Assembly: GCA_032871835.1 (NCBI GenBank)
Contig: CM065301.1
Location: 8,812,413-8,876,412, forward strand
Origin: Dipteronia dyeriana
Lineage: Eukaryota > Streptophyta > Magnoliopsida > Sapindales > Sapindaceae
DNA length: 64,000 nucleotides
Reading direction: 5' to 3'
The number at the start of each line of letters is the position of its first letter. Position 1 is the first letter of the stretch. This document shows positions 34,819-45,503 of this stretch, one piece after another. The notes beneath the pieces are model-generated. The model worked only from the letters and a program-made list of their open reading frames with translations, had not been told where the DNA came from and did no database searches. A program made the position numbers and the translations under genes.

Positions 34819-35579
34819 GACCCAGTTTGACATTGCTATGCTGTGGGAAAAATTACTTTTGATTCTGCTGTGGGGAAATTGCTTTTAGGATTTGCTGTGA
34901 GAAGAATCAGTTGGGTGTTTGGTCAACTGATTTTTAAAAGTGCTGTGAGAACCAAAAACAATTTCAATGTGTTTGGTAAAAAAGTGTTGTGACTGAACAA
35001 AATTACTAGAAAGAACAAAAATGAATATTTAAGATGATTTGAAAATAAATAATTTATTTTATTTTTGTATAACCATAAACATGTTATAAAATAAATAATT
35101 TATTTTATTTTTGTGTGACCATAAACTTGTTAATAATTTTTGTTAAAAAATATATATTTTTGCTTTAATATTTTTTTTATCTATTGCCACATATATTGTG
35201 AATATATCAAGAAAACTAGCATAATTTGATTCAAGGATTCATAAGATTACACAATTGAAATAGATAACATGTAAATAGTAAAGTATATGTTATAGTAAAT
35301 TGTAAATAAAACAATAAATGCTAAGTACGTGTTTTGTTATGTGGTAAATTTCATAATTGGAAAAAAAAATCATTAATAAGAGTATTAAGTGTGTTTTCAT
35401 TTCTGCTTCCTAAGAAGCTGATTTCTAAAAGTATCAATTTATAGCTTTTCAATTTCTGCTGTGGGGGAAGCCAAAAGAGACCAAAAGCACTTTCCATAAA
35501 TTTTACTAAACACCCAATGCCAACTTCAGAAGCACTTTTAGCTCCAAAAGCAGACTGGGAAGCAATCCCAAACTGGGCC
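34819..35579. mobile_element. TIR-type MITE of about 760 bp
   Basis: The left end GACCCAGTTTGACATTGC and the reverse complement of the right end, GGCCCAGTTTGGGATTGC, match at 14 of 18 positions. Interior GCTGTGGG and AAAAGTGCT phrases are also mirrored. TAT flanks both sides (34816-34818 and 35580-35582), which would suit a PIF/Tourist-like 3-bp duplication, though an 8-bp hAT duplication was not excluded. Non-coding. Confidence 0.55.
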
Positions 35580-35735
35580 TATATTAGCTTCATTCCCGGG
35601 AGATGTTACATATATACTACAATTCTCATATAAGAGAGAAGCTTAACTCCTACTTTTGGGAGAGACATCCCCATGCTTTAGGATTTTATAGCTAAATGTT
35701 GGATACATATTATTTATAACTACCAAGGCTTTAAC

Positions 35736-36142
35736 TAAGTACCGGTCCTGACTATTTAGAGGCTTCTGGGCTAAATCTAAAAAATGGGCCCTATACCAAC
35801 GAAATCATTCCCACTTCATCTCAAAATAAAAATAAAAATTAATAAATCTATGACTTTTATGTCTCCGGTTGTGGTTTTTTTTTTTTGACTTTGGTAGGTG
35901 GAGACGAAATGAAGAATATATAGGTAATAAGTGATAGGAAAGTATGAAACTTTAAAAATTTAGGTTTTGTACTAGAATAAAACGAATTGGGTCTGGTTCT
36001 AATATTTTTTTGGTATTTTTAAAGCTTTTTTTTTTTATATATAACTTAATCCATAATAAAAACTCACATCATATATTTGAGGTCTCTAGACATAAGAGGC
36101 CTAGGGCGGGCGCCCTCGCTTGACCCATCTAGGGCCGCCCCT
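35736..36142. mobile_element. hAT-like MITE of about 410 bp with perfect 8-bp target duplication
   Basis: The right end reads AGGGGCGGCCCTAGA on the minus strand, a common hAT terminus in plants. The left end, TAAGTACCGGTCCTGACT, is a diverged partner. GCTTTAAC flanks the element exactly on both sides (35728-35735 and 36143-36150). Non-coding. Confidence 0.7.
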
Positions 36143-38527
36143 GCTTTAACCTTGGTGGCCGAACTTCTACTTGAAGACGCCAATCACCAAGGCAAGAGAC
36201 CATTGGTCGAAAATAACTCTCTTAAACATTCATAAAGAGGAGAAAACTTGTATGGGAAGGTTTGACCACCCTGTGGTAAGATCGATCCAATGAAATTACA
36301 TAACATTTGAATATATTCATGTTTCCGATGCAAAGTACGCTAATGTGGTTCAATTTCATTGGACGATTTCAACACGAGGAGGTAAGAGGTGAGACCGTCT
36401 CACTAAAGTTTTTCTTAATAAAGAGATAGGGTCGACTCGACCTTCCCAATACTCGAAATTCGATTAGGGTGAGTTGCCTTATACTCGACTTGTATCTCGA
36501 ATGAGTTTTCGATTTCTACCTAATAGACCAACTCAAACAAACTTGTTTTTCATATTATTGTTTTTTATTTTCATAAAAAAAAATAACTCAATCCATTAAA
36601 TATACAAATTTTACTTCAAGATAAAATTTTATAGCATGAACTTAAATTTAAAATATAATTAAAATAGCACACGCTTCAATAATTTTGCCAAGAATCAAGC
36701 CTAAGTGTCTTAAAGACTAGTAAATCCCCAAAAAGTACTTGGTTATGGTATCCACGTGGGTACGATAACAACAAGTTTTGAGAACAACTCAAGATTAGTT
36801 CTAAATTAATTTGGTAACAACTTCAATATTTGGAAACCATTTGTTATGATTCAATTTTCATTTATATTTAAGATACATGGAAAGAAATACGATGTATAGA
36901 ATCAAAGATATTTTTTTATGTGATTTAAGGGAAACATATAAAATGTATCCTTTATAGAAAAAATTAAAAATGAAATATGGGTTCTCTTTAAAAAAAAAAA
37001 GCAAAATATAGGTAAAAGCATAAAATTCTAAAAATTAAAGATGTTATAAATATTGAACTAGAGACAACTTTGTAAAATTTGACCACCAAGACAAGAGGCT
37101 ATTGGTCAAAAATAACTTTCTCAAACATTCATAAAGAGGAGAAAACTTGTATAGGAAGGTTTGACCGTCACTTGATATGATTGATCCAATGAAATTGAAC
37201 CATATATGAATATATTTATGTTTCCAATGCAAAGTATGTTAATGTGGTTCAATTTTATTGGACGATCTCAACACGAGACTGTAAGAGGTTAGACTGTCTC
37301 ACTAAAGTTTTTCTTAATAACGAGATAGGGTCGACTCGACATTCCCCATGCTCAAAATTCGATTGGGGTTTTCAATTTTTATTTCGAATGAGTTTTCGAT
37401 TTCTACCTCAGTGCCCTACCCAAACGAACTTGTTTTTCATATTATTATTTTTTATTTTCTTAATTTTTTTATCTCAAACCGTTAAGTATACTAATTTTGC
37501 TTCAAGATTAAATTTTATAACATGAACTTAAGTTTAAATTCCATTGAATTTTAAAATACAATTAAATCAACATACACTTCAATAAATACAATTAAATTAG
37601 CATATGTTTCAATAAATCTCCTAAGAATCAAGTATAAGGGATTGCTTGTTCTTTTATTAAAAGTCTTATAAGATCTTAATTTGTTAGACATATATAATGA
37701 TATGTTTGTTTTTTCATTTTATTTGACTTATTAAAAATGTAAAATTGATTAGGTTGTATTAGAGTTTCTTCAAAATTAGGAATTTTTAGAAAATTGATTT
37801 TTAGAAAATTGATTTTTAGAATTTTATTATATGCGGATAAAAATGTAAATGTATGAATTTTTATTGGATATTTGTGGAAATTTATTAAAAAAATTCTACA
37901 GTATCAATTTTTTAATAAAACAAAAGTCAACATTTTTTACTTTTTCTAATATATATATATATATACCTTAAAATAAGATTTAAGTCGGAAAAACAAACAA
38001 ACTAATTTATCTTAATTTAAGATTAAGAGACAATAAATCTTATAGTGAAAAAAATAAACAACTCGTAAGAGTCTTAGGCCATGTTTGACATCTAGGATTG
38101 ACTTGAGATTTGACTATTTTAGTCCTTATCCCATGTTTGGTGACGTTTTGGAACATGAGATTATTAGTCCCAAAAGAAAAATAATCTCATGTTTGTGAGA
38201 TTAAATAAACTCACCTCTAACCCCATCTTTATTTATCCTATGACTATTTTACATGTGGTCTCCACCCATTTATTTGATTTCTCATTTACTTTTATATTTA
38301 TTTATTCCGTGTTTTATCTTAGTTTCTAATTTTCTATGGCTATTTGGTCATTTTAGGTAAAACTTTTTACCTTCTAACCTATTGTTGATATCTTTAAAAT
38401 TATTATAGTTAAAAATAATAATATATATATACATATTAAAAATACTTTTGGATATTGTTACTTTAATAATATATAAATTAAAATATTTATTCTTTAAATA
38501 CATATTTTTATATTTTAATATTGTTAA

Positions 38528-40776
38528 CGGGAAATTTGTTTAGGATGAGAAATCCCCATTAACACCCTCGAGACCACTACCACGGAGGTGGTGGCCGGGG
38601 TTGGTATCGTTGATACCTGACCTGATCTTGTATGAATATAAAGGAGGATGAAACAGGAGGTAGGAGACAAGCCATCCCGACCGTCGGGCTTCGTGCTTAT
38701 GAAGTAGATATGGGGAGCTCGAGGAGACAAGCCATCCCGTCCGTCGGGCTTCGTGCTTATGAAGTAGACCTGGGGAGCTTGAGGTTCTCTTGCTGGTGTG
38801 AATGGGTTGATCTTGGTTCTGGTCCTGATCCTGGTCCTCGGTCGGGGTCGGAGCCCGTCATGGTACCTGTAGCCCGGTTCTGGAGCCCAATTCCTTCCTG
38901 TAATTCCCCGACCTATATAGCAAGTAAGGAGGGGGCTTATCTAGCTCCAGTGTCGGAGAGCTCGATTTCTGCGATAGAGATGATGCAGGAGAGCCCATCG
39001 ACTTTCTTCAAGCTGGTCTGGGTGGTTTCTCCTCATCTTGATATGAGACTTTAGCATGTAGATGGGAAGATAAAAACGCTAGGTCCAGCGAGGTAGGAAT
39101 CTAGCTCGCACTCATATACGCATGCATTACACATGACACAAGTAAGAGAAACACAAATCTTTTGTAGAGGGAGGTGGACTGACCAATGGGGAAAAAATAT
39201 CACGAATGATCACATGCTGAAAAACCCCAAGACAGTATCCGGAGGAAGGGGGAATACCCTTCCTTATGTCTATATCAAAGAATGCTCCGGGGAGCTTACA
39301 AGAATGGTGAAGTAATACAACGTAGTCGCTCCGGAGAGCTTACAATGGTGGTCGAATGTAGACCGATACCGGTATATTCTAGGTAAAGGTAACACATACA
39401 TTGATGATGTCGAGAGATCTTTAAACGAAGCATGTATCTCCTGTCATTGATCGGAGACCCCTATAATATACCTTTTACATGCATATTTATACATGATGAC
39501 CACCTTGGCGTGCAAAGTCCGGGACTCTTCAATTAGTCTTTGTTTCGTTATCGAATACGATCCTTCCTTTAATGTAGTTGATCGGTTTGTAGCTATTATC
39601 TCGGAGAAGATATGATTGTTTCCTCTTCGGACTCTTCCTTCCTTGATATGCGGGATTTTCTGTTATAGTTGACCCCCAATAATCGGTTGTGGAGGATATC
39701 TTGGAGGAAAATGTATTTGTTTCCTCTTTGGACTCTTTCACTAATGATGACCATTAAAGAGTTAAATATTTTCTTATTAATGGTGTTGATCATGTCATTA
39801 ACTGGGTTGACTACCTCCATTGATACCGTTGACCTCATTAATGGTACTTTAAATGTCATGGAAGTCAATCCTCTCTTCCTACATTGCCGCGATGAAAGCT
39901 CTAGTTCTGCATGTCACTTTGGAGAGGTACTTCATGGAGGTTACCCGAGGTGACATTTGATATTCCTTGAGGGCGAGGTACCCTAGGATCTAGTACACTG
40001 GCGGGGTCCCCCGGGGACCTCTCGATTGTCATGGAGCTAGATGCCGGTTTTCCCATGGAGCTTGTGCTAACCATTTTAGGGGTGAAATATCCCATAGGGT
40101 TCTAACCTTGTAGCTGGGAGCTTGGTTTAGCTACGCCGAGCATTATCATGGAGCTTGACCTAATTATGCAGGCTTCCTAGTGGGGTAGCAGGCTTGGCTA
40201 GCAAGCCCTGGTAAGGTGTTTGCCATAAACAGGCGACTTTGGCTCGCTTCTGGAAGGGTGGAGAGGTACGCTCGAGTACTGCTCTTACTACTTGATTTAA
40301 CCATACCATGATCTACAGTGGATCTTGGTGCTTTTGGTGACGATAGGGGTTTTACAGGCTTCTTCCTTTTATGCTCGGACAGGTCGAGATTATACCTCGA
40401 CGAGGCAGGAGTGCCTTTGCAAGACAAGTTCGACACCTTGAAGGTCTCCTAGTGAAAGTAGAGATAGTAGTAAGCTATAGGAGAGTGTCACGAGATACCT
40501 TGATGTCGGGGGTCCCAGGTCCTTTCACGTCGACCCAGCTTCGGGCTTTATCCTGGTATAAGGAGCTTGACGTGGTCTTGTCGGGCTTTATTTAGTAAGC
40601 CTGGACACGTGCGAGATGCTCAGATGGTATGGGCGGCCTCGCCTTGCTCCTGTAGGATCGCGTGGTAGCTCGACCTCGGGGACCTTGACACCCCGTCATA
40701 TAAGCCCGAATTCGGACCCTCGCAGGAAGGTTGGGAAGTGGAAAATTCTTCTTTGGCCCCTAGACAAATTTTGTTA
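38528..40776. mobile_element. GC-rich, Mutator-like non-autonomous element nested in the PIF/Harbinger-like element
   Basis: The left end GGGAAATTTGTTTAGG and the reverse complement of the right end (CAAAATTTGTCTAGGGG) align over about 16 bp. Flanking 9-mers ATTGTTAAC and GTTATTAAC agree at seven of nine positions, suggestive of a Mutator-type duplication. Inside, GC content is much higher than the surroundings. The motif GGAGCT(T/C) recurs at least nine times (38713, 38774, 39292, 39335, 40031, 40058, 40119, 40152 and 40561 approximately). No transposon protein is recognised. The boundaries are uncertain by several bases. Confidence 0.45.
38632..39054 (+). CDS. Unrecognised open frame containing a 20-residue tandem repeat
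   Basis: 140 codons. A 60-bp unit (38664-38723 and 38724-38783, four differences) encodes two copies of a 20-residue segment around AIP(T/S)VGLRAYEVD, followed by a Gly/Pro-rich stretch (GSGPDPGPRSGSEP). The 60-bp period keeps the frame open regardless of function. I recognise no family, and the frame lies in a non-autonomous element, so it is most likely fortuitous. Confidence 0.15.
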   Translation: MNIKEDETGGRRQAIPTVGLRAYEVDMGSSRRQAIPSVGLRAYEVDLGSLRFSCWCEWVDLGSGPDPGPRSGSEPVMVPVARFWSPIPSCNSPTYIASKEGAYLAPVSESSISAIEMMQESPSTFFKLVWVVSPHLDMRL

Positions 40777-41114
40777 TTAACAAATATTATTATATTTAGT
40801 AATCTTGTGTTTCACTAAACAAAACGTAGTATTAATTTAGTCAAATTCCATGTTTTTTCAAACACAGTATAATATTAATTTAGTCTAATCCAGTTCAGTC
40901 CAATCCCATATAATCCTAGCTCCATCTCAATTCAATAAAACCTCATAAAATAGTCCAATCAAATCCCGCTCACCAAACGGGGCCTTAAAGACTAATATAT
41001 CCCAAGAAGACTTAGTTATGATACTCAGTCTTAAAGACTAGTCCCAAAAAGGATTTGATTATGGTACCCACGTGGGTATGATAGATAACAAGAAGTTTTA
41101 AGAACAATTCAAGG

Positions 41115-42333
41115 TAGGGGTGAGCTTTGATTGGATCGATTTGTTTTTTCATAGAACTGATAAAAAACCGATAAAGTCCGGTTTTTGGAAAAGTGAACCG
41201 ATCCAATCAAATTGATATTTATCAACCGATCAAAAACCAAAACAATTAGACCGGTTCAATTCGGTTCGATTTTTTCGGTTATGGGTCTAATGGACCAAAT
41301 TTCTAGACATGTTCAATTACACTGTTTTTTTCATGTAGTGGACCTATTGGACCGATTTTGACTAAATTAAAACGTAAACATCAAATATAATGTCAAATTA
41401 TATTGCAGTAATTTCCCAAAATCTTACATTTTTTTCAATAATTTACAACTCCACAACATTTTTCAATTAATTGTCAAAAATAAATGCATATCTCTACCTT
41501 AGCCATGTAAAAACTTATGCATATAAATAGACCGTGCATCAAATCCAATGCAGTCCAGTCCAACTAGCTGTATATATATGTATTTCCAAGACAGTAATAC
41601 AATACATCTATTTACAAGCTAATAAAACACAATCATCACTCATCAGAGCAACTGTTAACAAAATGAAAACAAACACTACACTCTTAGACTCCATAATTCA
41701 TTTTTCTCATCTCTCAAGGAGGAATTGCATGTCTCATTGACCAAACAAACATAAATACAATAAATGTGACTCGATGGCATCGAAATGAGTCAAATGACAG
41801 TCAATAGAAAAAAGAATAAGATTCTTCATACAACTCAAAATTAGATTTTGTACCTGAGACTGAGAGAGGTTGAAGGTCGTCGATGCAGGTGGCGTTGAGG
41901 AACTCAGACGGCGAGGTCAAACTCGAGAGAGATGTCATGCGACGGGCGGCGGCCTAGATATGAGAAAGTGAGAATGAGAAAATCAGACGTTAGAAGATTA
42001 GACGTGTGGCGGGGTAGGTTGTTGATGGCCGACCGCGGTGTGGAGGAGATCGAGAGATCAAGAAGTTGAAGTTGGGAGAAAGAGAGATCTGTGGCAGGCG
42101 GTGGGTTAGGTTAGAAGTTAGAACTGATGAGTGATGAGTGATGACAGTTGAAAAAAAAAAAATTATACTTACTACCGGTTCGGTTTACCGGTTTTAAGGC
42201 ACCAAACCGAAAAAAACCGAACCGGTCAGTTTTATGAAAAAATCAACCTAATTAAACCGACCAATCAACTAAAACCGTAAAAAAACCAATTGGACCGGTT
42301 CGGTTCGGTTTTTCAGTTTTGTACCCACCCCTA
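41115..42333. mobile_element. hAT-like element of about 1.2 kb with perfect 8-bp target duplication
   Basis: The ends are TAGGGGTGAGCTTTG and, on the other strand, TAGGGGTGGGTACAA. ATTCAAGG occurs exactly on both sides (41107-41114 and 42334-42341). Subterminal regions contain many copies of ACCGGTTCGGTTT-like sequence in both orientations. A less AT-rich purine-biased interior (41850-42130) resembles exon-like DNA but shows no recognisable protein. No transposase. Confidence 0.8.
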
Positions 42334-42399
42334 ATTCAAGGTTTGTTTTGAAGTTAATTTTGGTAACAATTTCAATACTTGAAAACCATTTTTTTGTTG

Positions 42400-42982
42400 G
42401 AGCCAACTACAGAATTGTTCCTAAAAAATGATTGATATCGTACCACACTTTTTCTTGAGTACCATAATGGAACCCTCCACCTCGGAAGATAATATTATAG
42501 ATTGTAAGTGTCATAATCAAATGGCAGTTCTTAGATTGGGAGAGACGTCCATTCAAGCATGTAATTATATAATAGATTGTGAGTGTCATAATCAAATGGT
42601 TGTAAACCTCGTACTATATAATAATTAATCCCCCAAGAATCACGCCTAGTAGTCTTAAGACTAATAAATTCTTTGTTTACTCCATGTAATCAGTATTTAC
42701 ATTTTCTTTAGCGCTCCACAATTCCCTCCCACATATCAATACCAAATTTTAATTGTCACCGGAAGAATCAATGTCAATCCAAATGCACGTGGTTTGTGTT
42801 CCCTCCGGGCTCCGGTAATTAGCCTTGCCTATCAAGATGTTGAGCCACTTAGATCCTGCCACGTGGTCAGAGGAGGTGTTTTTTGAATTTTTTTATTCTA
42901 AAAAATCAGAAATTTTCAAGTATTTCTTACAAAATGTGAGAGAATATACTTATCCTTTAAACTTTTATAACTTTTTTTTAAT
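42400..42982. other. AT-rich spacer
   Basis: This contains a partial echo of the 34-42 kb repeat (42635-42665) and a short direct repeat AT(A)ATAGATTGT(G/A)AGTGTCATAA at 42493-42520 and 42570-42597. No gene is evident. Confidence 0.4.
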
Positions 42983-43160
42983 AGTAATGCTAGACGTTTT
43001 ATTTATTTTTTCTCAAATTCTATTCCAAATGATTTGGTATATGAGATGTCAGCATCGTATTAGTGACTGTATAATCTCATGATTCATAGATGCTGATATC
43101 TCACGTGTCACATCATTTGAGATAGAATTTGAGAAAAAAATTGAAATATTTATCATTACT
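42983..43160. mobile_element. Small foldback MITE
   Basis: AGTAATG at the left edge and its inverse CATTACT at the right edge enclose matching arms: TTTTCTCAAATTCTAT, then (C)CAAATGAT, GTGAGAT-type and GATGTCAGCATC/GATATCAGCATC. The hairpin is about 178 bp. No certain target duplication; non-coding. Confidence 0.55.
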
Positions 43161-44100
43161 CTTTTACTAATTACATATGAACATTTTTTTTATAGGATTA
43201 TAACTAATAAGATTTACATTCTAAATTTACTTTCATTCCCGATAAAGTAGTTTTTTTTTTAAATTTTAATTATTATGATTTACAAGGACAATTACAATTG
43301 GACTATCTGGACCTCTCGAGACTAAATAATACATGTGAGATTAGGATATCTACTTCCATAACAGAAAATAACTACTCTCATAAATAAAGATGAAAATTCC
43401 CACTCATATTTATAAAGATATGTGTCATGAAATTTGAATCCCTCACTGCTGATATAAGAGGGAGGTGTACAATCACCTAAAAGAGGTGACGTGACCTAAT
43501 AAAGTAGTGATACATAGTGTCTGTAACATAATCAAAACGGTAAATTCTTCTTTCTTTAATTAATTTTCCACTTTCTAATCATAGAAAGACATCAATTTAT
43601 GTTCCATTGAAATCCAAATTAAGAGTCTACGAATGATATACTGTATATGAATAAATTTTTTATTTACATCAGATGTGAATGAGTTCGAATCCTATAGTAA
43701 GAATTGTATTTCGAATAATGGCTATTTATAATCAAAATCCCAAATTAATCTTTTTATTAATTTTTCATTTTCTAATAATAAAATGACATCAATTTATGTA
43801 CGATTGAAGTCTAGGAATCTACAATTGATATTATTAAATGAAATATTTATTAACTTTTTAAATAGCTATTTAGATTTTTTTTTTCAATAAATGTTAGAAA
43901 AGATTTGAATCATTTGATGTTTCCATGAATGATTTAAAATGGTTTAAAAAATAATTAAATTATTAAAAAATATAATACCATTTTATTTAAATTTAGTATC
44001 CAATCCATTAATTTGGATAAATTAATATTTATCAATTTAAAATTATCGATTAAATTTTTTTTTTGAGCTAGACAATGACAATCTTGTATCTACAGTGGAC
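43161..44100. other. AT-rich intergenic DNA upstream of the OTU gene
   Basis: No coding region or transposon end is evident. A loose direct repeat (TTAATTTTTCA(T/C)TTTCTAAT and ACATCAATTTATGT) occurs at 43558-43600 and 43755-43800. The OTU promoter probably lies in its right part. Confidence 0.4.
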
Positions 44101-44109
44101 ATAACATAA

Positions 44110-44483
44110 CAACCGGAGGGAGGCTCACTTGAGACAGAGATCCCACTTCAACAAAAGATCCTTTCGCCGTCAATTAACGTCTCGCTGTCGCTCTCACAGT
44201 CTCACTTTTCTCGAACGATGTCAATTTTGTGTCGTCAACAGTCACGCTGTCTGCTAACTCACTACTCAGTACTCATCACTACCCTCGTGACGTCCGTCAT
44301 CGCCCAACATTTTTATTTTTGGCCCTTTGTGATTATAAGTTTTCACATCTTCTCATTTTGTGGCGTCTCGATGGCGCTTTCTTCTCGCTCACTACTCGCA
44401 CCATATATAATGTCGATGTATATATCTCTTGTACAATAAAACACTTGCAAAGTTTGATTCTTCACGAACATTTTTTTTTTCAG
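44110..44483 (+). promoter_or_regulatory. Probable non-coding first exon (5' UTR) of the OTU gene
   Basis: A CT/TC-rich stretch with a splice donor CAG-GTACGTT at 44481-44490. The coding exon begins downstream with an acceptor at 45444-45445 (TAGCAG), placing a 5' UTR intron of roughly 960 bp between them. An alternative UTR exon near 45340-45400 is possible. Introns in the 5' UTR are common in plant genes. Confidence 0.4.
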
Positions 44484-45503
44484 GTACGTTACTTCATCTG
44501 AATCAACCATTAATAAAATAACTGGAATCCAAATTTAGACTCTTTGTATGCTTGGATCGAATGATCTGCAATCTGTTCTTATGTTACTTTATTTGTATTA
44601 CATTTATCATTTGTAGAAATTTAGCCATCTGTTATCATTTAAACACAAAATAACAGAGATAAGATTTTCTTCTTCTTGTTATTTGTTGGGTTGTTGATGT
44701 AGTTTTAGCTGATTGGATCTTTAAGACTTATAGATGGATCCATGAAAAATTTAGATTTTACATTTGCCTCAATGTTGATGATTTATGCTTTTAAAGCTTT
44801 TGAGTTCAAGATGCATGTTGTGGTTCTCTTAGTGAAGTTTTATTAGTTAGATGATTGGTTTTAAATGTATAATTTAAGTTAACTGTTTATAGAGATACTG
44901 TGGGGATTCATAACATCATCACTTTCGTTCGTATGCTTATTTATGCCCAATGCCTATATGGATTTTTACAAGAATGATATGCGTAATTTTAATTGGTTTC
45001 GAATGGTGACTGGATAAAAATCTCGGGATTTTTGGGATCAAGCCGCAAGCTTTATCTTTTATTGAATGCTTGATCAGAAAAATCATGATGTACTTGGACA
45101 TTCTTTAAATTTCTTAGTTTTGTGCAACTTTTTTTTCTGGGTTCTAGTGATATTGAATTTAATGGTAGTTTCTGAACATCTGAAGAATTACTTTTTTGCA
45201 GGTAGCTCTCACCTTTTGCCCAAGGATATCAAAATTCTTGTAAAAACTTATTCGAGCCTGTGGTCCATTTTAGAGTGATTCTGTTGTTCTTGTGGAAGTG
45301 AAAATATTATTTTCATTAATGATATTTTATGTTTGTTTCAGAGGGGAGTTGGCAATTGTGCAACTTGTAGCAGACTATGTGTTGTCATCAAATAAGTGAA
45401 AACAATCTGCCAGTATTTAAAATTCTGATATTGTTTTTGGTAGCAGACCTTGTCCTGTTACAATAAACTGATATTAAGCTCAAGAAAGTTGTGTACATCA
45501 AAA

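Larger units (their letters stand above)
38077..40984. mobile_element. PIF/Harbinger-like element, host of a nested GC-rich insertion
   Basis: The ends are GGCCATGTTTGACATC and, on the other strand, GGCCCCGTTTGGTGAG. TTA flanks both sides (38074-38076 and 40985-40987), the usual target duplication. Outer parts (38077-38520 and about 40785-40984) are AT-rich and mirror each other loosely (GATT.GACTATTTTA). The centre is filled by a foreign GC-rich element. No transposase is seen. Confidence 0.7.
34479..42660. repeat. Two tandem copies of an old repeat, interrupted by later insertions
   Basis: Copy A: 34479-34818 plus 36143-36838. Copy B: 36839-38076 plus 40985-41114 plus 42342-42400. Shared blocks in the same order include TTTAAGATACATG(A/G)AAAGAAATA, GAACTAGAG(A/G)CAACTTTGTAAA, TTCATAAAGAGGAGAAAACT, AGATAGGGTCGACTCGA, GAATGAGTTTTCGATTTCTACC, and a block with GGT(A/T)(C/T)CCACGTGGGTA. 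A further partial echo (CAAGAATCACGCCTAG, GTCTTAAGACTAATAAAT) is at 42635-42665. Subtracting the inserted elements restores colinearity. The repeat itself is non-coding and unclassified. Confidence 0.7.
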
